From NCBI RefSeq assembly GCF_965218915.1, contig NZ_OZ244711.1:23845-87844 (forward strand): a stretch of 64,000 nucleotides of DNA. Direction: 5' to 3'. Origin of the DNA: Novosphingopyxis sp965218915 (lineage in GTDB: Bacteria; Pseudomonadota; Alphaproteobacteria; Sphingomonadales; Sphingomonadaceae). Of this stretch, positions 17,399 through 25,773 are shown in pieces. The notes under the pieces were generated by a model. That model saw nothing but the letters and a program-made list of their open reading frames with translations, was not told the origin of the DNA and searched no databases. Made by a program: the position numbers and the translations under genes. Within the stretch, counting starts at the first letter, position 1. Every line of letters begins with the position of its first letter.

Positions 17399-18610
17399 TC
17401 AGCCCACGACCAGCGTCTTCGTCTTCGGCAGCTGATCGATTACCGCCCGCGGCAGGTGCAGGTGCGCCTCAATGAGTTCGGGCGGCAGCACCGCCATCCA
17501 TTGCCGCAGCGAGACGTCCTCATACATCGGATAGCGGAACATCTCGAGGAAACGCAGCGTCTCGGTGCCGGTGTTCTCGATGTAGTGGCCCATCGCGAAG
17601 GGAGCATAGCCCACGTCGCCGGCCTGGAAGTCGAACGTCCGGGCATTCGACGAGGAACCGAACACCGTCATCCGGCCCTTGCCGCCGAGGTAATACTGCC
17701 ACTCGTCCACAGTCGGGTGCCAGTGCAGCTCCCGCATCGCGCCGGGCTCGATCTCGACCAGGGCGGCCGTGGTCGTGGTCATGGCGAAGTTGCGCTGGTC
17801 CACGATCCGCACCGCGCCGCCCTTGAACGTCTTGGCTGGCATCGAATACAGGTTCTTGAAGGTGAACGGCTTGGGCGTCGATCCCTTCGGGTCAGAGGTC
17901 TGGTCTCGCGCGAGCGCCGGAGGCACCGGGGCCTCGAAGATGTAGAGCTCCTTCGGCACCTTGCCGAAGGCGTCGGCCGAGGTCTGGAAGTTCTTGGCCA
18001 ATACCTCCCTCGGCGTGTGATTGAACCAGTCGCTGATCAGGAAGGTGTTGTCCTCGGAGAAGCCGCCGTCGTCGAACACCAGCAGGAACTCGCACCCGTC
18101 CGAACCGGTGCCCTGGATCGAGTGCGGCAGCCCGGACGGGAAGAACCACAGATCGCCCTCGGTCACGTCGTCGATGAAGTTGCGGCCCTCCTGGTCGACG
18201 ATGGTGACGCGGGCGTCGCCCTTGAGCATGAGGGCCCACTCGGTCGCCTTGTGCCAGTGCAGCTCGCGAATCGCCCCGGCGTTCAGCCGCATGTTGACGC
18301 CGGCCATCTCCTTGGAAACCGGCAGCTCGCGCGTGGTGGTCTCGCGCGCCCAGCCGCCGTTCTCGAGCCGCATGTGGCTGTCGGCGAAGGCCCACTTCAT
18401 GTTCGGCAGCCCGCCATGGTCGGTGCGCGGCGGCGCCAGGATGTCCGGATTTTGCCGCTCGACCGGCATGTTGCGGGGCCCGACGACGTTCGAGCCCACC
18501 CCGGGGCCGGTCGGCTCGGGCGCCTGCGCGGCGGCGGCCCCGGCCGCGAGCAGGGCGGCGCCGCCGCCGAGCGTGGCCGAGATCATCGATCTGCGAGATG
18601 CTTTTTCCAT
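17399..18610 (-). CDS. oxdC: Tat-exported bicupin oxalate decarboxylase
   Basis: 403 residues with a twin-arginine signal (KASRRSMISATLGGGAALLA) and two cupin domains. Domain 1 has RELHWHKATEWALMLKGDA with Mn ligands near H118, H120 and E124, and GLPHSI with H163. Domain 2 has RELHWHPTVDEWQYYLGG and FAMGHYIENTG. The loop SEDNT (185-189) occupies the place of the SENST lid that gives decarboxylase rather than oxidase activity in Bacillus OxdC. It would turn oxalate into formate and CO2, consuming a proton, outside the cytoplasm. AGGAG precedes the chosen ATG by about 7 bases; an in-frame TTG two codons earlier is less likely. The gene is followed by none on its strand and converges with the glucosidase gene. 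Confidence 0.92.
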   Translation of the reverse strand: MEKASRRSMISATLGGGAALLAAGAAAAQAPEPTGPGVGSNVVGPRNMPVERQNPDILAPPRTDHGGLPNMKWAFADSHMRLENGGWARETTTRELPVSKEMAGVNMRLNAGAIRELHWHKATEWALMLKGDARVTIVDQEGRNFIDDVTEGDLWFFPSGLPHSIQGTGSDGCEFLLVFDDGGFSEDNTFLISDWFNHTPREVLAKNFQTSADAFGKVPKELYIFEAPVPPALARDQTSDPKGSTPKPFTFKNLYSMPAKTFKGGAVRIVDQRNFAMTTTTAALVEIEPGAMRELHWHPTVDEWQYYLGGKGRMTVFGSSSNARTFDFQAGDVGYAPFAMGHYIENTGTETLRFLEMFRYPMYEDVSLRQWMAVLPPELIEAHLHLPRAVIDQLPKTKTLVVG

Positions 18611-18634
18611 GTCCAAACTCCTGCCTATCGGGAA

Positions 18635-19834
18635 TCAGAATTGCAGCTGGCCGCGCACGGCGACCGCGTCGAATCCGCGTGGGGCGGACCCTCCATCGAC
18701 GGTGGCGTGCTCGTATTGCAGTCCGAAGCGCAGAGCCTCGACTGGCCGCCAATTGACGATCGCCGACCAGATCCGCTCCTGCCCGCCGCGCACGTCCGCA
18801 CTGTTGAGGTCCAGCGTCGAGTAGCGGGCGCCGACCTCCACCGAACCGAACTGCCCATTGCGCGGATCGAACCGTTCCGAGGGCTTCGGCGCGCCCCAGG
18901 CGCCATCGGCCGGCTTCCACTCGCGCGGCGTGCCGAGCACGGTGTAGGCCGCCTGCGCATACCAGCCGCTGAACGACAGCGTGCCGCCGCCCGCATCTTC
19001 GCGCCGGTTCAGCAGGATCGAATACCACTCGGCCTGCATCCAGAGCCGGCCGGTCGCGAACCCCACCTCCGGCCCGACCGAGCCGATGCTCCTGGCCCGG
19101 ATTGACCCGGTCGAGAGCGGCGCCTTCACGTCGTCGATTTGCAGTTCCTGCTGCTCGGACAGCGAGTAGGCCGGAAGCGCACCCGCGGCGCGTGCCGGGC
19201 GGAACGCGTATTCGCCGGATGCGCCGAGGTGGACCAGAAACGCATCCGTCTTCCACGGCAACCCCGCCGCTCGGACGACGACCGCGCGCTGGTCGCCGTC
19301 CCGGCCCGGCCCGGCCCGGCCCGCTGTCAGCGCCGTCGCCACGTGGTAGCGCTTGCCCGAGGCCTGCACCTGCACCGCCTCGCGCTCGATCCCGGCGGCG
19401 ATGCCGCGTGTCAGCGTGGAGACGCCGGCCCGTTCCAGGAATAGCGTGTCGCCAGCGCCCTGCATCGATTCCAGCCCGAAGCTCGGCTTGAACACGCCCA
19501 CCGTGAAGGCGAAAGGCTTTAGGCCGGCATAGGTGACCTGTGCCTCGAACAGCTGCTGCTTGCCGCCCGGCGTCGATCCGAAGTCCCAAATCAGCCCGGC
19601 CTCGAGCTGGTCGGTGACCTTCAGCTTGGCTCCGGTACGCAGCCGCCGCGCATTAAACCCGGCAGCTTGCCCGCCCGGCCGGCTCTGGTCGAAGCCGCCC
19701 TCATCGAGCTGGTATAGGCCGTATGGGCTCAGGGCTACGCCGTCCCCGAGATTGACCGACAGGTCCGCCGCATGACCCGGCCCTGCCGAGGCCAGCAAGA
19801 CGCCGGAGAGGAGCAGCGGGCGAGCGGCGCGCAT
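18635..19834 (-). CDS. Phosphate-selective porin O/P-type outer-membrane protein
   Basis: 399 residues with a signal peptide ending in GHAADL, alternating beta-strand patterns throughout and a C-terminal phenylalanine (RGQLQF), all typical of trimeric porins. Segments LRTGAKLKVTDQLEAGLIWD, FTVGVFKPSFGLESM and LRFGLQYEHATVDGG match the OprO/OprP group. It presumably allows anion uptake across the outer membrane. Its place between oxalate decarboxylase and the molybdoenzyme suggests oxalate or another anion rather than phosphate, but this is inferred from position only. It is 24 bases upstream of oxdC on the same strand. Confidence 0.85.
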   Translation of the reverse strand: MRAARPLLLSGVLLASAGPGHAADLSVNLGDGVALSPYGLYQLDEGGFDQSRPGGQAAGFNARRLRTGAKLKVTDQLEAGLIWDFGSTPGGKQQLFEAQVTYAGLKPFAFTVGVFKPSFGLESMQGAGDTLFLERAGVSTLTRGIAAGIEREAVQVQASGKRYHVATALTAGRAGPGRDGDQRAVVVRAAGLPWKTDAFLVHLGASGEYAFRPARAAGALPAYSLSEQQELQIDDVKAPLSTGSIRARSIGSVGPEVGFATGRLWMQAEWYSILLNRREDAGGGTLSFSGWYAQAAYTVLGTPREWKPADGAWGAPKPSERFDPRNGQFGSVEVGARYSTLDLNSADVRGGQERIWSAIVNWRPVEALRFGLQYEHATVDGGSAPRGFDAVAVRGQLQF

Positions 19835-19838
19835 CCGC

Positions 19839-22121
19839 CTAATCCTGCCTGATCCGCACCGGCACGCCCTTGGACGCCGGCGTCTTGGACTCCCGGTCGT
19901 GGTACCAAAGCGGGATCAGCACGTTCATCTCCGGGTAGTAGCCGCCGAGGCAGCCGTCCGGCAGGTCGAACGGGGTCACCGCCAGGCCGGCCAGCTCGCG
20001 GTGCGCATCGTCGCCAGCGTCGCCCACCAGGCTGACCTGCTGGCCCTCCCGCAGGCCTTCGCGCCGCATGTCGTCCGGGTTGATTAGCAGCACCATGCGC
20101 GAGCCCTCGATGCCGCGCAGCCGATCGTCGTGGCCGTAGATCGTCGTGTTGAACTGGTCGTTGGACCGCATGGTGATCAGATGGAACCGCCCCGGCGCGT
20201 CCCCCACGCCCAACGCGCTCAGCGTATCGGGCACGCTGAACTCGGCTCGCCCGCTCTCGGTCTTCCAGATGCGCTCGTGCGCCGCGTTGCCGCGGTAGAA
20301 CCCGCCGGGCTGGAACATGCGCGCGCTGTAGTCGTGGAACTCCTCGGGGTAGGTCTGGGCGACCAGGTCGCGGACCACGGCGTAATCGCCGGTCCAGCGG
20401 TCCCACTCCCATTTCGGGTGCGCCGGCAGCGTCGCCTTGGCCATGCCGGCCACGATCGCGAGCTCCGACAGCAGGTCCGGCGAGGCCGGCTTACGCTTGC
20501 CGATCGAGCCGTAGATGTGGCTGAAGCTGTCCTCGATGCTGACCGCCTGGCGCCCGCCGTCCTGCATGTCCTCCTCCGAACGTGCGAGGCACGGCAGCAG
20601 GTAGCCGGCGCGGCCCGGGAACAGGTGGCTGCGGTTCAGCTTGATGGCGATCGAGACGGTGAGCGCCAGCCCGGTCCAGGCACGCTCCATCGCGTCGCGG
20701 TCGGGGATCGCGCGGACGAAGTTGCCACCCAGGCCGATGAAGGCCTGCACGGAACCGTCGATCACGCCCTGGCAGGCGTCCACCGTGGTGAGGCCGTAGT
20801 CGCGCGGCGGCTGGAATTCGAACAGCTCGGCGAGCTTGTCCAGCGGAACCAGGTCGGGCTTTTCGGAGATGCCCACGGTGCGCTGACCCTGCACGTTGGA
20901 ATGCCCGCGCACCGGCGAGATGCCGGCGCCCTGGCGGCCGATATTGCCGCGCAGCAGCAGTAGATTGACCAGCATGGCGATGCTCTGGGTGCCGTGCACG
21001 TGCTGGGTCAGGCCCATGCCGTAGACCCCGATCACTCGCTCGACCGCCACGTAGACCTCCGCCGCTTCTTGCAGTTCGGCGCGCCCGAGGCCGCAGACGC
21101 GCTCGATCTCCTCCCAGTCGGCGGCCTCCGCGGCGGCGATGAAAGCGTCGATCCCCTGCGTGTGCTGCTCGATGAACAGGCGGTCGAGCACGCCGGGCTG
21201 GCCGGCCTCGCGGCGCTGCCGGTCGACGGCGAGCACGTGCTTGCACAGGCCCATCAGAGCCGCGATATCTCCGCCGGGCCGGACCTGCAGATACATGTGC
21301 GACAGGTCGGTCGCGTGCCCGGTCAGCATTTCCAGCGGGCTCTGCGGGTTGACGAACTTCTCCAGGCCCCGCTCGCGCACCGGATTGAAGGTGATGATCT
21401 TGCAGCCGCGCCGCACCGCCTGCTGCAACGGATGCAGGAACCTCGGGCTGTTGGTGCCCGGGTTCTGGCCGAAGTAGAAGATGGCGTCGCAGTGCTCGAA
21501 ATCCTCGAGCTGGCAGGTCCCGACCGGCGAACCGATCACCTTCTTCAACCCCACCGATGTGGTCTCGTGACACATGTTGGAGCTGTCGGGCAGGTTGTTG
21601 TGGCCATACATGCGCGCGAACAGGGCGAACAGGTACGAGGTCTCCAGCGACGCCTTGCCCGACGCGTAGAAGACCGCTGATTTCGGATCGACCGCGCGCA
21701 GCCCGGCCCCGATGCCGACGAACGCCTCCTCCCACGCGCAGGGCACGTAGTGGTCGGTCGCCGGGTCGTAGCGCAGCGGCGCCGTCAGCCGGCCCTGCAT
21801 CTCGAGATCGTAGTCGTCCCAGCCGCGCAGCTCGCTGACGCTGTGCTTGGCGAAGAACGCCGGCTCGCACCGGTCGCGCGTCAGCTCCCAGATGGTCGAC
21901 TTGGCGCCGTTCTCGCAAAATTCGAAGATGTGAGGCTCGGCCGGCTTGCCCCAGGCGCAGGAGGTGCACATGAAGCCCTCCGGCTTGTTCTGCCGCGACA
22001 GCGTCTCGAGCACCGCCGGGCTGGCGAGCTCGCGCGCGAACACCTTCGCCATCCCCTTGACCGACCCCCACCCGCCGGTCGCCCCCTCGTAGCCTTTAGT
22101 GTCGGTCGCCTTGTCGTTCAC
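19839..22121 (-). CDS. YdeP/FdhF-type molybdopterin oxidoreductase
   Basis: 760 residues, standard for the YdeP branch of the molybdopterin-guanine-dinucleotide superfamily. The N-terminus has CTSCAWGKP and FCENGAK, which differ from the classical four-cysteine Fe-S motif of formate dehydrogenases. Cys184 in NMCHETTSVGL aligns with the SeCys/Cys molybdenum ligand of FdhF. YFGQNPGTNSPRFLHPLQQA and GNIGRQGAGISPVRGHSNVQ are further MGD-binding segments. E. coli YdeP is linked to acid resistance. Next to oxalate decarboxylase, a formate-oxidising role is plausible but unproven. The start is GTG with GGAG eight bases upstream, and the porin gene follows after four bases. Confidence 0.88.
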   Translation of the reverse strand: MNDKATDTKGYEGATGGWGSVKGMAKVFARELASPAVLETLSRQNKPEGFMCTSCAWGKPAEPHIFEFCENGAKSTIWELTRDRCEPAFFAKHSVSELRGWDDYDLEMQGRLTAPLRYDPATDHYVPCAWEEAFVGIGAGLRAVDPKSAVFYASGKASLETSYLFALFARMYGHNNLPDSSNMCHETTSVGLKKVIGSPVGTCQLEDFEHCDAIFYFGQNPGTNSPRFLHPLQQAVRRGCKIITFNPVRERGLEKFVNPQSPLEMLTGHATDLSHMYLQVRPGGDIAALMGLCKHVLAVDRQRREAGQPGVLDRLFIEQHTQGIDAFIAAAEAADWEEIERVCGLGRAELQEAAEVYVAVERVIGVYGMGLTQHVHGTQSIAMLVNLLLLRGNIGRQGAGISPVRGHSNVQGQRTVGISEKPDLVPLDKLAELFEFQPPRDYGLTTVDACQGVIDGSVQAFIGLGGNFVRAIPDRDAMERAWTGLALTVSIAIKLNRSHLFPGRAGYLLPCLARSEEDMQDGGRQAVSIEDSFSHIYGSIGKRKPASPDLLSELAIVAGMAKATLPAHPKWEWDRWTGDYAVVRDLVAQTYPEEFHDYSARMFQPGGFYRGNAAHERIWKTESGRAEFSVPDTLSALGVGDAPGRFHLITMRSNDQFNTTIYGHDDRLRGIEGSRMVLLINPDDMRREGLREGQQVSLVGDAGDDAHRELAGLAVTPFDLPDGCLGGYYPEMNVLIPLWYHDRESKTPASKGVPVRIRQD

Positions 22122-22190
22122 GTCGTTCTCTCCGGCCGGTGCTGGGTCTCGATTAACGCGCAGTCCGCCACCAGGACCGACCGGGTTACC

Positions 22191-23771
22191 TCAAGCGGTG
22201 ATGCGGGCGGCGATATGATCGGCGACACGCAACGCGTTTGCGATGATGGTGAGCGTCGGATTGACCGCCCCAACCGACGGAAAGAAGCTCCCGTCGGTGA
22301 CGTAGAGGTTGTCGAGTTCATGGGTCTTGCACCATCGATCCAAGACCGAAGTGATCGGGTCATCGCCGAATCGTATCGTCCCGGCCTGATGCGTTGTCGC
22401 GTCGTAACCAAAGGCGCGCCCGACGAACAGCGTGCGATCAAGAAGGTGAGTGGTCATGCCGAAGCCACTGACCTTATTCTGCATCTTTTGGCGGAACAGT
22501 TTGTGCGCTTTCAGGTTCGTCTCGAACAAGTCAAGCCTCACGCCCCCATCCTTGTAGTAAATCCGGTTCTCCGGCTTCGGCAGATCCTCCGAGAAGCACT
22601 CGAACGAGACGCAGTGATCGGCCATGACGTCAAACGGTGCTTCGGGCAGCCATTGCAAAAGATTGGGCAGGCCTTGGCCCCGGATCATCACGCCATCCAG
22701 CTTGCCGAATAGCTGAAAGTTGCCAAGCGGAAACGGAAAGTCGTCGTCGCGATCCGGGTTGCCCAGGTAGTAGTCGTTCATCCCCATCGTTTTCTGATGG
22801 CGCGTCGGATTGGGTGTTCGGGAAATCCCCAGCACCAGGGTGATGTTCTGACGAAGGTAGTTGCGCCCGACCTGGCCCGACGCGTTCGCGAGACCGTTCG
22901 GATGGATGTCGCTGGTCGAGCGCAGCAACAGCAGCGCCGAGAGGAGTGCGCCGCAGGCAACGACGACGATGTCAGCGCGTGCCTCGAACGGCTCACCATC
23001 CTTGGTCCCGACCACGCCGGTGACGACCCGCCCGGTCGCATCGGTTACGAGCCGGTCGATGTCGGTGTTCGTCGACAACGTCAGGTTGGGCCAGTCGCGC
23101 AGCGCCGGGTCGACGCATATGACCTGCGCGTCGGCTTTCCCGTTGGTCGGGCATGGGAAGCCGTTGGTGAGTCCGCACTTGATGCAAGGTGAGCCAGGGG
23201 CCGCGTGGCCATGCTCGTCTTCGGTCAGGAGCACACCGGTCGGTAGATGGAAGGGATGCAGGCCTTCGCGAGAGAGACTGTCCGCGAGTTCCGCGATGTG
23301 CGGCTCATGGGAGACTGGCGGATAGGGGTATGGTGTGGTGGTCCACGGCTCCGTCGGGTCCTCCCCTCGCTGGCCGTGAACGTGATAGAGGCCCTCGGCC
23401 TTCTGGTAGTAGGGCTCGAACTCGTCATATCCGACAGGCCAGGCTGGAGAGACCCCGTCGGGGTAGCGAATTTCGCTGAAATCCTGTTCGCGCAAGCGGA
23501 ACAGCACACTTCCAAAGAACTTGCTGTTGCCACCCACGTAGGAATACATCAATGGCTGGACCTTGCTTCCGTCCTGGGCGGTCCACGTTCGTTCGGCGAC
23601 GTAATGGCCGTTGACGAAACGTTCACTTGCCCAGTTCTCCGGCTCTCTCTTTAGGTAGCATCCTCGTTCGATGAGCAAGATGCGCTTGCCGGTCTGCGCG
23701 AGCCGCCAAGCCATCCCTGCTCCGCCGGGTCCGGAGCCGACAATGATGATGTCATATCGTTCGCCGCCCAT
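22191..23771 (-). CDS. GMC-family FAD-dependent oxidoreductase
   Basis: About 526 residues. The N-terminal FAD motif reads YDIIIVGSGPGGAGMAWRLA, and the C-terminal block NLYVTDGSFFPSVGAVNPTL is the GMC family's FAD/active-site signature with the usual His/Asn position. GAGGAG seven bases upstream supports the start at MGGERYD. No signal peptide is seen. Family members oxidise alcohols or sugars (glucose, choline, gluconate subunits). It stands upstream of the YdeP-type gene with a 69-base gap and may head the minus-strand operon that includes the porin and oxdC. Substrate cannot be stated. Confidence 0.9.
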   Translation of the reverse strand: MGGERYDIIIVGSGPGGAGMAWRLAQTGKRILLIERGCYLKREPENWASERFVNGHYVAERTWTAQDGSKVQPLMYSYVGGNSKFFGSVLFRLREQDFSEIRYPDGVSPAWPVGYDEFEPYYQKAEGLYHVHGQRGEDPTEPWTTTPYPYPPVSHEPHIAELADSLSREGLHPFHLPTGVLLTEDEHGHAAPGSPCIKCGLTNGFPCPTNGKADAQVICVDPALRDWPNLTLSTNTDIDRLVTDATGRVVTGVVGTKDGEPFEARADIVVVACGALLSALLLLRSTSDIHPNGLANASGQVGRNYLRQNITLVLGISRTPNPTRHQKTMGMNDYYLGNPDRDDDFPFPLGNFQLFGKLDGVMIRGQGLPNLLQWLPEAPFDVMADHCVSFECFSEDLPKPENRIYYKDGGVRLDLFETNLKAHKLFRQKMQNKVSGFGMTTHLLDRTLFVGRAFGYDATTHQAGTIRFGDDPITSVLDRWCKTHELDNLYVTDGSFFPSVGAVNPTLTIIANALRVADHIAARITA

Positions 23772-23951
23772 AGCCGCTCCTCTGATGACGACGCTGGCAA
23801 TCAACGTCTGAATGCGACCAGTCCTTCACGCCTCGCCGGGTAAGCCGAGCTGGTCTGGTCGACATTCAATCTGAACAGGTAAGCTGCTGCGGAGTGCAGC
23901 GTCTTATGCAAATAGCACACAGCTTTTGATTTCTGGCCGTTACCGGTCGAG

Positions 23952-24160
23952 CCTCCTCATGGCCTGATCTGGCCGCAGGACGGCTGACGCCTCGATCGCC
24001 TCTGCCGCAATGGCGACCGGGTGGCTATTTTGCGCCGGCGCGAGTGCCGTTGCATCGCGAACCAAAATAGCCGCTCGGCCGCCATCCTTCCGCTCCGCTT
24101 CGGCCTGCAAGCGCAGGTGCGTCGTCGATCGCCATCAGAGGCCGCGATGGGCGCGGTCAC
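23952..24160 (+). other. Orphan, partly degraded copy of the DUF736 hairpin leader
   Basis: This segment matches the leaders in front of both DUF736 genes over about 200 bases, including CTGATCTGGCCGCAGGACGG and GCTGACGCCTCGATCG. The long-stem arms are at 24016-24031 and 24064-24080 and still pair, using G:U at two positions. It lacks one of the two GTCGATCGCC units of the intact copies, and no DUF736 gene follows: the next item is a broken isomerase gene. It looks like the left-behind 5' part of a deleted third DUF736 unit. Confidence 0.6.
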
Positions 24161-24252
24161 CACCTGGAGCACTACGTGGCCGGCCTCGCACCCGCCCCAT
24201 AAGCTGCAGCCGGCGTCTTGCTCGCTTTGCGTAACATGCTCATCATCCCGCC

Positions 24253-24690
24253 ATGCCGCACGTCATCGTCGAGTATTCCGCCAATCTCGAGCCTGACCTG
24301 TGCCCGACGCGTCTGGTGCAGGCGCTTCCATCGAACCGCGCTGGACACTGGGGTATTCCCGATTGGGGGATTGCGGACGCGCGCGGAGCGACGTGACGTG
24401 TTCGTTGTCGCCGACGGGAACCCGGATAACGCATTCGTCGCCGTCCTAGCCCGCATCGGCGAAGGCCGCGAACCGTCGACCCGGCTCGCGGTCGCGCGCG
24501 CGCTGATGGCGACGCTGGAGGCCGAGACGGCCGCAGCCTTCGCGTCCCGCGGGCTCGGGCTGACCGTCGAGGTGCAGGAGATCGAGCGGGCAGAAGGTGG
24601 AGATGTATTCGAGGAGGCGTCCGAACGGGAACATCATCCGCTCGGTACTATCATCCTGCCGGACTTGACCGTTCACCCGGGTGGTGACGT
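24253..24690 (+). pseudogene. 5-carboxymethyl-2-hydroxymuconate delta-isomerase (CHMI) pseudogene
   Basis: The first frame begins MPHVIVEYSANLEPDL, with the catalytic N-terminal proline after Met, as in tautomerase-superfamily CHMI proteins. The frame breaks at one extra C near 24328. Removing it joins LVQALHRTALDTGVFPIGG to RTRAERRDVFVVADG and DNAFVAVLARIGEGR, the full family pattern. Without the fix, translation ends at a TGA near 24395. The last 40 codons diverge from the family, so the 3' end may be altered as well. The active enzyme acts in homoprotocatechuate degradation, matching the ring-cleavage flavour of the genes at 2-6 kb. Confidence 0.75.
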
Positions 24691-24776
24691 GGAAGATGAC
24701 GGCAATTGGTGATTCTGCTCCTAGCGGTATGCCGTAGCCGTGCTGATTAACGCCTTGGCGTGCCGTATGGGCTGAC

Positions 24777-24911
24777 ATGACCCCACATGACCGGCAGATA
24801 GTTGTTCTGGAGCGGGCAGATTGGATGACCTGGCTCGAGCTGTCGCGGCCGGAAGCAGAACTGCTGCAACCCTTGCCCGCGGGCAGCCTGCATGTCGAAC
24901 AGGTGCGGTAA
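24777..24911 (+). pseudogene. C-terminal fragment of an SRAP/YedK (HMCES)-type protein
   Basis: The frame reads HDRQIVVLERADWMTWLEL and then LLQPLPAGSLHVEQVR before a stop. This is the end of an SOS-response-associated peptidase family protein, where HDRMPVVL...W..WL and LL.P.PAG are conserved. The N-terminal catalytic Cys and the glutamate/histidine part are missing. It is a 44-codon remnant lying directly upstream of a DUF736 leader copy. Confidence 0.5.
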
Positions 24912-24964
24912 GCCGACACGGGGTCACCAAGCCCTCCCCTGCCGGTCAGGACACGCCCACGCTG

Positions 24965-25208
24965 CCTCCTCATGGCCTGATCTGGCCGCAGGACGGCTGA
25001 CGCCTCGATCGACTTTGCCGCAATGGCGGCCGGGCAACTTTCTTCCCCTGCGCTGGCGCGCATTCCTCGCGATCCAAGAAAGCCGCCCGGCCGCCATCCT
25101 CCGCTCTGCTTCGGCCCACAAGCGGGTGCGTCGTCGATCGCCTGCGGCCTGCAGATCGCCATCGGAGGCCGCGATGGGCGCGGTCCCGAGACAACAGGAG
25201 AGAGCACC
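24965..25208 (+). promoter_or_regulatory. Conserved structured 5' leader of DUF736 gene 1
   Basis: Two arms, 25029-25044 and 25076-25091, form a 16-pair stem with two A/C mismatches, enclosing a smaller CGCG-rich hairpin. A second pairing is possible between GATCTGGCCGCAGG near the 5' end and CCTGCGGCC plus AGATC near 25150. The whole segment is shared with the leader of the second DUF736 gene. The stem differs between copies by paired changes, and the arm-to-ATG distance is 117 bases in both. AGGAGA lies just before the ATG. A cis-acting RNA element is inferred. Confidence 0.6.
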
Positions 25209-25520
25209 ATGGCGACCATCGGCACCTTCACCCGCACCAACGGCAGCTTCACCGGCGCGGTCAAGACCCTCAGCATTAACGCCAAGACCACGATCAAGCC
25301 CGCCGACAAGGCCAACGATCGCGCGCCCGACTACCGCATCCTCACGGGGTCTGCCGTGGAGTTCGGGGCCGCCTGGAAAAAGACCTCCGGCGAGGGTCGC
25401 GAGTATCTCTCGGTCAAGCTCGACGACCCCAGCTTCCCCGCCCCGATCTACGCCACCTTGGTCGAAGCAGACGAAGCCGGCACGTTCAACCTGATCTGGT
25501 CCCGCCGCAACGGCGACTGA
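25209..25520 (+). CDS. DUF736 family protein (copy 1)
   Basis: A 103-residue small soluble protein starting MATIGTFTRTNGSFTGAVKT and ending LIWSRRNGD, the standard length and pattern of DUF736, a family found mostly on alphaproteobacterial plasmids and integrative elements. It is predicted to be a compact beta-rich fold without membrane segments or catalytic motifs. Function is unknown. It has a strong AGGAGA ribosome site, a conserved structured leader and a good terminator, so it is probably an independent, well-expressed unit. A second copy, about 85% identical by eye, is at 29814-30128. Confidence 0.9.
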   Translation: MATIGTFTRTNGSFTGAVKTLSINAKTTIKPADKANDRAPDYRILTGSAVEFGAAWKKTSGEGREYLSVKLDDPSFPAPIYATLVEADEAGTFNLIWSRRNGD

Positions 25521-25527
25521 CCCGGCG

Positions 25528-25554
25528 CCGCCTCGCATCGAAAGTGCGAGGCGG
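25528..25554 (+). terminator. Rho-independent terminator after DUF736 gene 1
   Basis: A perfect 10-base-pair stem CCGCCTCGCA / TGCGAGGCGG with a 7-base loop, followed by TTCTCCTC, begins eight bases after the stop codon. The T-run is short but the stem is strong. Confidence 0.7.
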
Positions 25555-25590
25555 TTCTCCTCAGGCGCTAAAATCTTCTCGTTGAGAGTC

Positions 25591-25740
25591 TTACGAATAT
25601 CTCCGCCCCAAGTCAGCAGCATTCCAAAACACCGCCGCGATGACCGGAGGATCGCTTACCTCGTAAGCGAACCAGTAACGCCCCTCCTTGAGCCAGGCGC
25701 GTCCGGGACGCGCGACCTCGCGATAGGTCGGTGAGCTCTC
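25591..25740 (-). pseudogene. C-terminal remnant of a RelE/ParE-type toxin
   Basis: The minus strand encodes TYREVARPGRAWLKEGRYWF, AYEVSDPPVIAAVFWNAAD and a stop. This resembles the C-terminal strands of RelE/ParE-type toxins of alphaproteobacteria (REV.RPGR.W...GRYW.AY...PP.IVAVF..AADIP). There is no start codon: the frame continues from the stop of the ScpA-like gene. Only about 50 codons remain and no antitoxin is seen. Confidence 0.4.
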
Positions 25741-25773
25741 GGACCTGCTGGCGGGCTGTTGCTGAAAGACGGA

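Noticed and set aside
17456..19105. 549-codon plus-strand frame opposite oxdC and the porin
   Set aside because: Shadow of two well-recognised minus-strand genes.
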